DNA of 64,000 nt from Acidimicrobiaceae bacterium (lineage in GTDB: Bacteria > Actinomycetota > Acidimicrobiia > Acidimicrobiales > RAAP-2), in NCBI GenBank assembly GCA_003162475.1, contig PMOI01000015.1:1-64000 (forward strand), in the 5' to 3' direction. Numbering within the stretch: position 1 is the stretch's first letter; every line of letters starts with the position of its first letter. The position numbers were made by a program, and so were the translations under genes. This document shows positions 30,418-41,579 of this stretch, one piece after another. The notes under the pieces are model-generated. The model saw only the letters and a list, made by a program, of their open reading frames with translations. It did not search any database and had not been told where the DNA came from.

Positions 30418-32019
30418 CTAACTGAGCCAGACCTTTTCGAGGTGATAGGCGCCGGTCGGTGGGATGTCGAAACCCTTGACGGTGGACTGCTCCGCGTACG
30501 GGAAGGGGCTGTAGTAGAGCATCACGAAGGGACAGGCCTCCGCCGTCATGGTTTGGATCTCGTTGTAGATCTTGGCCCGTTGCGCCGGAGCGATCGTATT
30601 CTCCGATTCGTGCACGAGCTTCAAGAGCTCGGGGTTGTTGTAAAACGTGTAGGCGTCATAGATCCCGCCGTAGGCTTCACCGACCGCCGCCGGCACGTTC
30701 TCGTCCGGGTCACTGATATCGAGGGTTCCTATGGCGGGCGACATGTCGTAGTTGCCCGCAGAAACCAGCGCCGCGAGGGTGCTCGGGTCGTAGGACTGAA
30801 TAGCGACGTCGATGCCGATGACTTTGAGGTTCGCCTGAACAATCTGGGCGATGGTGCCATTGAGCTCATCGCCCGCTGCGACGGCGTACGTCGTCGAAAA
30901 TCCCTTCGGGTACTTTGACAGCGCAATTTCCTTCTTGGCCGTTTTGGGGTCGTACCAGAGCTTGGGCGTATTCGCGTAGTAGTAGGCCCAGGACGGAGAG
31001 AAGAACGACGCTGCCGGCGTACCGTGTCCAAAGAGGACATCCTTGATGATCGATTTGCGGTCGACGGCGTAAGAGATGGCTCGACGAACGTGGAGATCCT
31101 TGAATTGCGGCTTCTTCTGGCTCATCCCAAACGAGGAGACCGCGGTGGACTTAAAGAGTTTGACATTGACTCCGGGCGTACTTTTAAGCGCCGCAACGGA
31201 TGAGTAGGGCGGGGCCTCCATGATGTCGGTTTGACCACCCTTTAACTGGACAAGTCGCGTGTTGTCGTCGGGGATCGTCAAGAACGTGACGGAGTCGAGG
31301 TACGGCTTGCCCGCTTGCCAGTAGTGCGGATTGCGCTTGAGCAACATCTGCTGGCCCTTGGTCCAGGACTCCATGATGAACGGTCCCGTCCCGATCGGGT
31401 GAGCGAAGAACTCCGCGTCGGTCATTCCGCGAAGCCCGCTGGGCAGGATTGCGTTCGAATACATGGACATGTCGCCCGCCAGCGGCCCCCACGGGTGCGA
31501 GGTATGGATGACGACCGTTGAGGCATTCGGCGTGTCGATCGCGGTCACCGCGGCGAGGATGTACGCGTTCGGCCCCTTTAAGGCCCGCTCGAGGGTGAAG
31601 CGAACGTCCGTGGAGTCGAGCGGCCGACCGTCGGAGAACTTGACACCGGGGCGCAGGTGAAAAGTCCACGTGAGCTGGTCGGAGGACAGCTCGTAGTGGG
31701 TAGCGAGCCACGGAATTTCCGAGTGTCCGCTCGCGGTCACGTCGTAGAGGCAGTCGTACAGGCAGAGGACCGTCCAAATTGACTCGGTATCGATTGCCGC
31801 GCTGGGATCAATTGTTTGTGGGTCCGCAACTCTGGCAAAGGTTAGGTTGCCACCGCGGCGCGCCGTGGCGGCACCAGCAAAAGGAACGTCCGCCAGCAAT
31901 GTGCCGAACGCCGACGCCCCACCAAGAGCAGCGCCTCCCGCGGCCATTGTTTTGAGAAAATTTCGCCGCGATACCGAATTCTGGATTGCGGTTTGTTCAG
32001 CGTTTGCCCTGACGTTCAT
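30418..32019 (-). CDS. Peptide ABC transporter substrate-binding protein, Tat-exported
   Basis: Family-5 (DppA/OppA) extracytoplasmic binding protein, 533 residues. The N-terminus has a twin-arginine signal (SRRNFLKTMAAGGAALG, residues ~17-33) ending near residue 55 (PFAGAATA), with no lipobox cysteine, so it is predicted to be exported folded and not lipidated. Core motifs: DPQTIDPSAAIDTES, PWLATHYELSSDQLTWTFHL in two pieces, and FSDGRPLDSTDVRFTLERAL, typical of the family. AAAGGAG at 32029-32035 is the ribosome-binding site. Leads the minus-strand transporter operon. Ligand unknown. Confidence 0.9.
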   Translation of the reverse strand: MNVRANAEQTAIQNSVSRRNFLKTMAAGGAALGGASAFGTLLADVPFAGAATARRGGNLTFARVADPQTIDPSAAIDTESIWTVLCLYDCLYDVTASGHSEIPWLATHYELSSDQLTWTFHLRPGVKFSDGRPLDSTDVRFTLERALKGPNAYILAAVTAIDTPNASTVVIHTSHPWGPLAGDMSMYSNAILPSGLRGMTDAEFFAHPIGTGPFIMESWTKGQQMLLKRNPHYWQAGKPYLDSVTFLTIPDDNTRLVQLKGGQTDIMEAPPYSSVAALKSTPGVNVKLFKSTAVSSFGMSQKKPQFKDLHVRRAISYAVDRKSIIKDVLFGHGTPAASFFSPSWAYYYANTPKLWYDPKTAKKEIALSKYPKGFSTTYAVAAGDELNGTIAQIVQANLKVIGIDVAIQSYDPSTLAALVSAGNYDMSPAIGTLDISDPDENVPAAVGEAYGGIYDAYTFYNNPELLKLVHESENTIAPAQRAKIYNEIQTMTAEACPFVMLYYSPFPYAEQSTVKGFDIPPTGAYHLEKVWLS

Positions 32020-32154
32020 AGGCCTGGCTCCTTTGTCAAGTCCAAGGGACGTGGATAAAGAACTTCAATGGAATGTTGTACGCGTGGTGCTCACGACATG
32101 GTAGCGAATGCGAATGATCCGAGTAGGGTCCTGGCGCGACTCCTTCATGTCCGG

Positions 32155-32166
32155 AGGATTAATCCT
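32155..32166. promoter_or_regulatory. 12-bp perfect palindrome upstream of the peptide transporter
   Basis: AGGATTAATCCT sits in the 272-base gap between the binding-protein start (32019) and the end of the homoserine-dehydrogenase-like gene (32292). It could be an operator for the transporter. The remaining gap sequence shows no gene I can support. Confidence 0.3.
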
Positions 32167-32291
32167 TTGTCGATCTCACGCTTCGCGCTCGTCGATCGTA
32201 GGAGAGAACGGGCCCGAGGAGGTCGAAGACCGTACGACACCTGACTCCAATCGACGTTTGGCTCCCTGAGAAGAAACTCAACCGCACGCAT

Positions 32292-33329
32292 TTACGTTCG
32301 AGAAGAACCGTCAAGTCCGATGTGCAAGACGTCGGCGAGAAGTCCGTAGGCCGTGTCGGGAAGTCGCGGCTCACTGCTACTGATCGTGATTGGTTGCAAC
32401 AGTCGGGATTCAAAGCGAACGCCTAAGGAGGTGCCAGTGAGTGCAAAGAACACACTCTCGGGGCCGATTTCACAGACTTCCACCGTTGCTCGAACACCAT
32501 GATCAGACGTTTTCGACTGAAGGGTCGACATACTCACGAGGCGCTTGCCACGCGCTCGCGCGTCGATTGCCGCTGCGGCAAGGTCCTCACCAATCGGCGT
32601 GCGTTCGACGTCCTCGACGTGAATCGGCTCGTCCCATAGAGCGGCCGACAGCGCACACAACTTGACGGCGGCATCCCAGCCGTCTAGGTCAAACCGCGGA
32701 TCGTCTTCGAGGATTCCGAGCGCCTCCGCTCGCTGGATTGCCTCAGAGAAGTTACGCCCTTCACTGAGAGCGTCGAGGACAACGTCGCTCGTCGAATTTA
32801 GAAGTCCCGTGACCGCGGTGACCGATACGCCCGGGAGCGTTCGTTCGATCAAACTAAATACCGGCATACCGTCGGCAACCGCCGATTCGTATCGATACTG
32901 CAATCCGTGACGACCGGCCAGCTCCTTTAGTTCACGCAGGCCATGAGCCACCGGACCCTTGTTGGCACTAGCGACGCTGCGACCTGCTTCCAGTGCGGCA
33001 CGGATAATCGCGATCCCGACCGCCCCCGTGAAGGGCTCCAGCGGCGTCGTCTCGACGACGAGGTCGGCGGGGCAATTTGCAACGAACGCGGTGGACTCTT
33101 CGAAGGGTCCGTGTGGAGACTCGTCGTTCGCTCGTTGCAGCGCACGACGTAGATCGACGCCCGACGGGTCGGCGACGGAACCAAAGCGCGCTGTGCAAAT
33201 TCCGGTCACGACGAGATCGAGACCAGTCTCCGATTGCAAGCGATCGTGCTCGCTAAGTATCAACTCTGCGAAGGCGCGTCCAACCTTTCCGAACCCTACG
33301 AGACAAAGGCGGATCTTTTGCTGCTGCAT
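32292..33329 (-). CDS. Homoserine dehydrogenase-like oxidoreductase
   Basis: Homoserine dehydrogenase interconverts aspartate semialdehyde and homoserine with NAD(P)H. 345 residues, the short form without a regulatory ACT domain. N-terminal nucleotide fold CLVGFGKVGRAF; SANKGPVA; and the family catalytic stretch FDLDGWDAAVKLCAL. The usual AGGIP-like segment reads VADGMPVFSLI. It lies 6 bases after the class-V PLP gene, so the two are probably co-transcribed. No other threonine or methionine genes are near, so this may be a second, specialised enzyme; the substrate may not be homoserine. Confidence 0.78.
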   Translation of the reverse strand: MQQQKIRLCLVGFGKVGRAFAELILSEHDRLQSETGLDLVVTGICTARFGSVADPSGVDLRRALQRANDESPHGPFEESTAFVANCPADLVVETTPLEPFTGAVGIAIIRAALEAGRSVASANKGPVAHGLRELKELAGRHGLQYRYESAVADGMPVFSLIERTLPGVSVTAVTGLLNSTSDVVLDALSEGRNFSEAIQRAEALGILEDDPRFDLDGWDAAVKLCALSAALWDEPIHVEDVERTPIGEDLAAAAIDARARGKRLVSMSTLQSKTSDHGVRATVEVCEIGPESVFFALTGTSLGVRFESRLLQPITISSSEPRLPDTAYGLLADVLHIGLDGSSRT

Positions 33330-33335
33330 CCCGGA

Positions 33336-34580
33336 CTACGCCGCTGAGATGAGGAGGCCAAGCTGCTCGACGCAGCGTTGGATTTCCCTTTCGGTGTTGT
33401 AGTGCATGAGGCCGAGTCGCAGCAGTCCCTCCTCGAGATCAAGACCGAGATGTTCGACGATGCCCTGGGCATAGAAATTGCCGTTCCACGTGTAGATACC
33501 TTTCGTTCCCAGAGCACGTGAGAGCAACGCAGGACGCTTTCCTTCGACAACAAGGCCAAACGTTCCGACGCGCTGGCTGGGATCTGCGTCTTGCACTCCG
33601 GTCAGACGTACGTTCGGCAGTTCTCGCAGTGCGCCAATCAACTGATCGGCAATCTCGGTCTCTCGGCTCTGGATCGCGCTGTACGCGGAATCAAGGCGTC
33701 CCTTGAGGTCATCTCCCTCGCCCAACGAGGCAAGGTAGTCAACCGCGGCGACAAACCCCGCGATGTTCTCATGTAGCTGTGTTCCCGTTTCGAACCGGTG
33801 GCCGGGCGGCTTCGAACCGGCCGGCCGTACCCTTTCTGCCGGAAGAGTCTCGGCGAGGTCGGTGCGCATCCAGGACATCCCCAGGTGCGGACCAAAGTAT
33901 TTGTACGGAGAACATAACAACACGTCACAACCCAGCGCTTCGACGTCAATGCGACGGTGTGGCGCGTAGGCAACGGCGTCCGCCCACGCCAGAGCGCCCA
34001 CGTCGTGGGCCAGCTTTGAGATCTCGGGGGCTGGCGTCAACGTTCCAACGGCGTTGGAAGCGAGACAGAAGGCAACGACTTTTGTCCTATCGCTCAACTT
34101 TGACTTCAGGTCCGCCAGATCCAGATTCAAGTCTTTCGTCACGCCGACTTGGCGGACCACGAGGCCTCGGTCTTCCGCCATCAAAAGCCACGGCGCCACG
34201 TTGGCGTCGTGGTCGAGCACGGTGGTAATGATTTCGTCGCCCGGCTTCAACGTTCTCCCGAACGCGCGAATCAAGTTGAAGTTCAACGTTGTCATGTTCG
34301 GACCGAAGGTAATGCCGTCAGACGAGCCGCCCACGAACGTCGCACCATAGGACCGAGCTTTCGCAAACAGCTCATCGGTCTTCGTTGACGTCTCAAACTC
34401 TCCCTCGATATTTGCGTTACTACTCGACAAGTAGTCGGTCATAGCCTCGATGACCGACCTTGGAACTTGCGTGCCGCCAGGTCCGTCAAAAAACACGGCG
34501 GGTTCGCCACCGACGGACGGTCGATTCAGCGCAGGAAACTGCGCTCGCACTGCGTCCACATCAATTCTCTGTACTGGCAT
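33336..34580 (-). CDS. Class-V PLP enzyme, cysteine desulfurase-like, no catalytic cysteine seen
   Basis: Fold-type I PLP protein related to SufS/CsdA. I start it at ATG 34580, with AAAGGGG about 10 bases upstream; a longer frame to 34661 overlaps a good promoter. 414 residues. PLP contacts: VLDHDANVAPWLL, ADAVAYAPHRRIDV and the lysine in CSPYKYFGPH. The segment where desulfurases have their loop cysteine (RxGHHC) reads YTWNGNFYAQG with no cysteine; the four cysteines are elsewhere (FCLAS, LGCDVLLCS, QRCVEQ). It resembles a family often annotated as cysteine desulfurase-like; the reaction is not established here. Confidence 0.8.
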   Translation of the reverse strand: MPVQRIDVDAVRAQFPALNRPSVGGEPAVFFDGPGGTQVPRSVIEAMTDYLSSSNANIEGEFETSTKTDELFAKARSYGATFVGGSSDGITFGPNMTTLNFNLIRAFGRTLKPGDEIITTVLDHDANVAPWLLMAEDRGLVVRQVGVTKDLNLDLADLKSKLSDRTKVVAFCLASNAVGTLTPAPEISKLAHDVGALAWADAVAYAPHRRIDVEALGCDVLLCSPYKYFGPHLGMSWMRTDLAETLPAERVRPAGSKPPGHRFETGTQLHENIAGFVAAVDYLASLGEGDDLKGRLDSAYSAIQSRETEIADQLIGALRELPNVRLTGVQDADPSQRVGTFGLVVEGKRPALLSRALGTKGIYTWNGNFYAQGIVEHLGLDLEEGLLRLGLMHYNTEREIQRCVEQLGLLISAA

Positions 34581-34631
34581 CCGTCGCATCCCCTTTGGTG
34601 CTCTTTCGGCGAGTCGTAGCACGCCTCTTTT

Positions 34632-34661
34632 TATGTAGCGGTCGTTTCCGCCACCGGTCAA
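34632..34661 (-). promoter_or_regulatory. Sigma-70-type promoter for the class-V PLP / homoserine dehydrogenase pair
   Basis: On the minus strand: TTGACC (34656-34661), 18-base spacer, TACATA (34632-34637). Predicted start about 45 bases before the ATG at 34580. This is the best-formed promoter I see in the window and supports the short start for the gene. Confidence 0.6.
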
Positions 34662-34775
34662 CTACCTTGTCACAGTCGAACTGACTACCGCGACGCCAAG
34701 CGCTATTTCACAGTGACTTCTTTCGAGCCTAGGAGACGGGACGCACCGAGGAAGTCTGGCGCGCCACGCAATGGC

Positions 34776-37700
34776 TCAGTGCGAGGCCGCCTTGTCTACT
34801 TCTCTGGCGGCGGCGAGCACTTCTTCGGGCACGATCGTGGCCGGGCGATTGGACGGGTCGTTTACGAGGAACCGACCGAGCACCGGCAACTCCGTGAGGT
34901 TCTCCGCGCGAAGGATCGCCGCTACGACGGGGACGAAACTCTCCGCCGCCGGGTAGACGACGTGACGCGGTAACCAGGTGGGCTGATATTTCGAGTTAAA
35001 CGTCCACAGCGACTCGATGGGTAATATCCCCGAGAGTCGTTTGAGGGCCCATCGTTCGACTCTCGTGAAGGTGCCCTCACCGCGTTCACCTTCCAACACT
35101 GATCGAAAAGCAGCGAAGTTGAGGCTGAGCCCCTGCGCGCCCTGTTCACGTAGGTGCTCGATCGTCGAACAGAGTGCGAAGTCGACCAGGCCGTTGGGGT
35201 GTTCACCGGGGTCGCGACGCATAAGGTCGAGCGAGTAACCCTGGATTGCCGGCGAGGGAACGAACTGACAGACCGCGACGGGCTTGCCGTTCGGGTCGTA
35301 GACGACGGTGAGTAGTAGCCCCTTGTCCTTTGGGTCGAAGAGTCGGCCGAGCATCATGGAGAAGCCCCGCTCGCCGCCGCCTCGACGAAGTAGTGAGATC
35401 AACTCAACGATCTCACTGACGCGCGAGGGTTCGATCTTCGCGGGGTCGAAGAACTCGACGGTGTAGCCGTGGCGAACGAGACGGGTGCAGGCTTGACGCA
35501 GACCCTTCATCTTCTGCCCGGCGAGCGTGAAGTGCTGACAGTCCACGATGGCTTCGTCACCGATGTAGAGGTAGTGCATGCCCGCGGCGTGGTAGATCGG
35601 CAACCACTCTTCGCCCGCCGCCATGATGCCAATGGTCCAGCCCCTCGACTCGGCGAAGTCGCGAAAGGCGCTCAGGACCTCGGTGCGCTCGGCGTTGGGT
35701 CCAATGGGGTCGGGCGAGATCAGCGCCACGCCGCCGTAGACGGCGTAGGCGACGAGGGAGTCACGAAAGAGGAAGATCTGCTTGTCGTCGCGCAGCGCGA
35801 AGTAGTCGAGTGTTCCCCGGCCGTGTCGTCGCACGATGTCCCTGGCGCGAAGTTCCGCGATCCGTCGCTCGGTGGAACCCGCCGACGTCGAGAGTCTTCG
35901 GTCGACGACGGGACGCGTGAGGAAGTAGAGGGCGGAAATGACGAGGGAGACACCGATGGCGAGCAGCGTCGGCGTGACGAAGTCACCGATGCGATCGGGC
36001 AACATGATGTCGCTCTGACCGGCCAGACGCTCGATACACGCCATCACGATCACGCCCAGTTTGGGGAGTTGGTGGTGGCGCCCCGCGGCTTCGATGCCGA
36101 TCGTCGCTCCCGCGACCGCGACGAGGGCCACGAGACCGAGGCGCGGTAACGCGTTCGCCGCGCTCGAGCGATCCGTGGTGGCGCCGAAGAAGCGACGTTG
36201 ACCGACCAAGACGAGCAGAATGGCCGCGGCGACCAGCAACGAAACGATGGTTCCTCCACGCAGGACGTGCGCGACGATGGTGATCGAGAGCAACGAGACG
36301 GAGAGGAACCACGACCGACGTTGACCACGACGAAGGCCCCTCGAGAGCATGATCATCGCGATGCCGGCCACCGCGGTGAGGGCGGCGGCCTCTTTCGCGA
36401 CCTCGAGAGGAAGGAACGACAACACCAAGTGCAGGTGACTTCGCAGTGGTCGCACGGTGGTGACCGCGATGTTGATCAAGCCGTCGAGGAAGATCAGCCC
36501 CGCGGCGAGTCGGCGAATGACGCGTTGGCGTCGCTGGTCGCGGAGTCGCTCGACGCTGACGGGAAAAGGACTGCCACTGGGCCAGGAGGCGAGGGTCGTC
36601 GTCACCGTCGACGGAGCGGGCTGTGTGTTCGTCCCCGCAACTAGACGTTCGAGCAGGGACCCTCGACGCCGCGGCGATTCGCCAGCGAAGAGCCGGACCT
36701 GGACAGTACTCGCTGCTTCGATTTCGACGACGCCGAGCCGGTCGAAGGAGCTGAACACTGGGGGAAGACCGAAACGACCGTGTCGCTCTACCAGCACCGT
36801 CCTCGAGGGCCCGGGCGTCGCGCACACGCCGTTATCGAGAAAGGCCAGGGCCGGCCGCGACGCGCCACCGACGATGGCGCCGGCCCCGCCACGCTCGGCG
36901 ACGCGCCGAGCGAACTCAAGGGCGCCGACGTCGCCGACCTTGGTCAACGTCAGAGGATCGCTCTGGGCGTCACTTCGAAGGCCATGCTCACCACGAGCGC
37001 TGCGGTCGAAACGTCGTCGCACGATGGCCCCGGCCATGGCCGCGATGAAGGTTTCTATGAGGGCGATGAGGACGAGTTCGAAGAGCAGATTCGTCCAGAA
37101 CGTCGTCGAGTGGATCAGGTGCAAGCTGTAGTGGTGATCAGTGAAGTGACCAATGACGGCCCGGCCCACACCCCAGAGATCGAGCAACGCGAGGACGAGA
37201 ATCGGGAACCAGACCCACGCGCCGAGGCGCCGGTACAACACTCTCGACGACACGAATCGTTCCAGCCCCTCGGGATCTTCGAGCCGATCGGCGTCGGCGC
37301 GGTCGCCGCGGTCAACGGGAGTGACGTCGAGGTCGTAGGTGCCAGCCGCAACGGCGAGGTCGCGCACACCATGAGCCGTGGCGATGTGGAGCATGAGGTC
37401 GCTCGCGATGATGACTCCCAGATCATGGAGTTGCGCTTGTGCTCGTTCGTTCTCGCGTAGTTCGTGATCGTCACAGCCCGGGAGCACGAAGAGTCGGTGA
37501 CTCGGGTTGGCGCAAAATGCCTCGAACTCGCGACGAACTTCGGGCAGGGCCGCCAGGGTCGCTTCGATGAACTTCGCTAAGTCCGAGGTCGAATCGGGGT
37601 GAAAGAGGTTGCCCGCTATGACGACGACCGCCGCGTCGTCGATATCGCCGAGAAGGTTCAGAAACTCGTTGACGGGTCGGCTGCTTACGTCCGTCGTGGG

Positions 37701-37799
37701 CGACAGCGAGAGGTCGCTCACCACATAAACGTGATGACCGTAGGGGACCGGAATGGTACGTCGTTCAGTCCCTGCCACGAGGTCTAGTCTCGCAGACAT
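34776..37799 (-). CDS. Metallophosphoesterase-like / MprF-type (DUF2156) membrane fusion protein
   Basis: 1007 residues from ATG 37799 (GTG 37832 would add 11). Residues ~20-170 have a calcineurin-like layout, but the metal motifs are altered: VVSDLS instead of SDxH (Asp29, Ser31), AGN for GD (63-64), GCDDH for GNHD. Two membrane helices follow (~190-260), a soluble insert, then at least six helices (~425-620). Residues ~640-980 match the phosphatidylglycerol aminoacyl-transferase (MprF C-terminal) fold, with FALRDDKQIFLFRDSLVAYA, ISPDPIGP and LSLNFAAF. MprF enzymes add amino acids to membrane lipids; no lysyl-tRNA synthetase domain is fused here, unlike LysX. Divergent from a HAD gene a few bases away. 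Confidence 0.8.
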   Translation of the reverse strand: MSARLDLVAGTERRTIPVPYGHHVYVVSDLSLSPTTDVSSRPVNEFLNLLGDIDDAAVVVIAGNLFHPDSTSDLAKFIEATLAALPEVRREFEAFCANPSHRLFVLPGCDDHELRENERAQAQLHDLGVIIASDLMLHIATAHGVRDLAVAAGTYDLDVTPVDRGDRADADRLEDPEGLERFVSSRVLYRRLGAWVWFPILVLALLDLWGVGRAVIGHFTDHHYSLHLIHSTTFWTNLLFELVLIALIETFIAAMAGAIVRRRFDRSARGEHGLRSDAQSDPLTLTKVGDVGALEFARRVAERGGAGAIVGGASRPALAFLDNGVCATPGPSRTVLVERHGRFGLPPVFSSFDRLGVVEIEAASTVQVRLFAGESPRRRGSLLERLVAGTNTQPAPSTVTTTLASWPSGSPFPVSVERLRDQRRQRVIRRLAAGLIFLDGLINIAVTTVRPLRSHLHLVLSFLPLEVAKEAAALTAVAGIAMIMLSRGLRRGQRRSWFLSVSLLSITIVAHVLRGGTIVSLLVAAAILLVLVGQRRFFGATTDRSSAANALPRLGLVALVAVAGATIGIEAAGRHHQLPKLGVIVMACIERLAGQSDIMLPDRIGDFVTPTLLAIGVSLVISALYFLTRPVVDRRLSTSAGSTERRIAELRARDIVRRHGRGTLDYFALRDDKQIFLFRDSLVAYAVYGGVALISPDPIGPNAERTEVLSAFRDFAESRGWTIGIMAAGEEWLPIYHAAGMHYLYIGDEAIVDCQHFTLAGQKMKGLRQACTRLVRHGYTVEFFDPAKIEPSRVSEIVELISLLRRGGGERGFSMMLGRLFDPKDKGLLLTVVYDPNGKPVAVCQFVPSPAIQGYSLDLMRRDPGEHPNGLVDFALCSTIEHLREQGAQGLSLNFAAFRSVLEGERGEGTFTRVERWALKRLSGILPIESLWTFNSKYQPTWLPRHVVYPAAESFVPVVAAILRAENLTELPVLGRFLVNDPSNRPATIVPEEVLAAAREVDKAASH

Positions 37800-37804
37800 C
37801 ACCA

Positions 37805-38323
37805 GTGGCTCAGGCCGCGATGACCAAAACACCTATGACACAGGAAAGCCCTCACGACAACTGGCACTGGCGCGAGACGCCCCTCAAGCCCGGGCGAGCG
37901 GTGATATTTGATATAGACGGCGTACTCGCCGACGCCGCCGGGCGTCAGCACTACCTCGACTGGGGTGATTGGCGCAGCTTCTTCGACGCGGTCGGTGACG
38001 ATCCGATTATTGAAGAGATCGAGCGGCTTCTCGAGCTGCTCGACTCCTCGCTTGCGGTCATCCTCGTGACGGGCCGGCCACGCAGAGTTCAAGCCCCCAC
38101 CGTGGCGTGGCTCGAGCACTACAAGCTTCGTTGGGATCTGCTCATCATGCGCGAGTACGGCGACTACTCGGGCGTTGACCGCTTCAAGCGCCTGACGCTC
38201 CATCAACTCATTACCGACGGATTTAATGTGCGCCTGGCGCTCGACGACGACCCGAAGAACCACGCTATGTACGTCAGTGAGGGCGTGCCGTGCATCTACA
38301 TCCACTCGGGGTACTACCTGTGA
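37805..38323 (+). CDS. Small HAD-superfamily phosphatase
   Basis: 172 residues from GTG 37805 (ATG 37820 and 37835 are alternatives). HAD motif I FDIDGVLADAAGR with both aspartates, motif II VTGRP, motif IV LALDDDPKNHAMY; no cap domain of any size. The spacing resembles the phosphatase domain of polynucleotide kinase 3'-phosphatase proteins, but no kinase is present, so the substrate is open. It begins only about 5 bases from the start of the divergent MprF-like gene; TAGTCT at 37785-37790 may be its -10 box. The 177 bases after its stop hold no gene I can support. Confidence 0.72.
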   Translation: MAQAAMTKTPMTQESPHDNWHWRETPLKPGRAVIFDIDGVLADAAGRQHYLDWGDWRSFFDAVGDDPIIEEIERLLELLDSSLAVILVTGRPRRVQAPTVAWLEHYKLRWDLLIMREYGDYSGVDRFKRLTLHQLITDGFNVRLALDDDPKNHAMYVSEGVPCIYIHSGYYL

Positions 38324-38500
38324 TCGATAGAGCTCTGGTAAACGATTCGTCGAGCGTGAGGAGTCGTGGTCGAGATCCTTTCGGTATCGAATCACTCCAA
38401 GATCTCCGCGACGGGTTTGATTGAATCTCGTTCGGGTGTTACTGGTCCCCGCGAACGCGACTTCGAACTCAGCCTTTGACCCAGGGCACGATCATCGAGG

Positions 38501-41258
<2,758 letters not shown>

Positions 41259-41266
41259 AATGGCAG

Positions 41267-41294
41267 ACTATATCAATATCTGGAATGAGTCCAG
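41267..41294 (-). promoter_or_regulatory. furA-katG promoter and candidate operator
   Basis: Minus-strand -10 TATAGT at 41267-41272, 8 bases before the furA GTG. The AT-rich stretch upstream holds CTGGA-ATGAG-TCCAG (41280-41294), a 5-bp inverted repeat where a repressor could cover the promoter. Autoregulation is inferred from the family. Confidence 0.5.
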
Positions 41295-41312
41295 TATCAA
41301 GACAACGTCGGT

Positions 41313-41455
41313 ATGGATCACCCCGGGAAAGTGGGACACAGAATCCCCTGAGAGGATTGGTGCATGTCCGGAAAAACCCGATACTCACCCGAGCTGCGTG
41401 AACGAGCCACGAGGATGTTTCAAGAACCCCGCGAGGACTACCCGTCCGAGTGGCC
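41313..41455 (+). mobile_element. IS3-type insertion sequence remnant (left end)
   Basis: The stretch GGGAAAGTGGGACACA followed by the start of a transposase orfA looks like the left end of an IS3-family element. Only about 140 bases remain; there is no orfB, no catalytic DDE region and no right end nearby. It lies about 20 bases upstream of the furA operator region. Confidence 0.55.
41364..41453 (+). pseudogene. Truncated IS3-family transposase OrfA
   Basis: The first ~30 codons (MSGKTRYSPELRERA then MFQEPREDYPSEW) match the N-terminal start of IS3-group OrfA helix-turn-helix proteins. After SEW the frame continues to 41573 with unrelated residues, so the gene is cut by a deletion or rearrangement. 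Not expected to be functional. The rest of the gap to 41579 shows nothing I recognise. Confidence 0.65.
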
Positions 41456-41579
41456 GATGATATTCGTGCTGCACGGTACGAAGGAAATTAACTCAGGAGA
41501 ACACCACCACTATCTCCAACTCGTTAGATTCCTCGCTGCGGGCAATTTCATTGACTCCGCCGCGAACACGTAGAAAGTA

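Noticed and set aside
32159..32413. 84-codon open frame on the minus strand in the gap before the transporter
   Set aside because: Partly overlaps the dehydrogenase-like gene in another frame, and has no ribosome site or recognisable sequence.
35469..36149. Long plus-strand open frames opposite the MprF-like gene
   Set aside because: High-GC antisense shadows; the minus-strand protein has clear membrane and transferase domains throughout.
38324..38500. Terminator or small gene between the HAD and katG gene ends
   Set aside because: Only an imperfect, interrupted stem (GGAGT…ACTCC) is visible and no coding potential.
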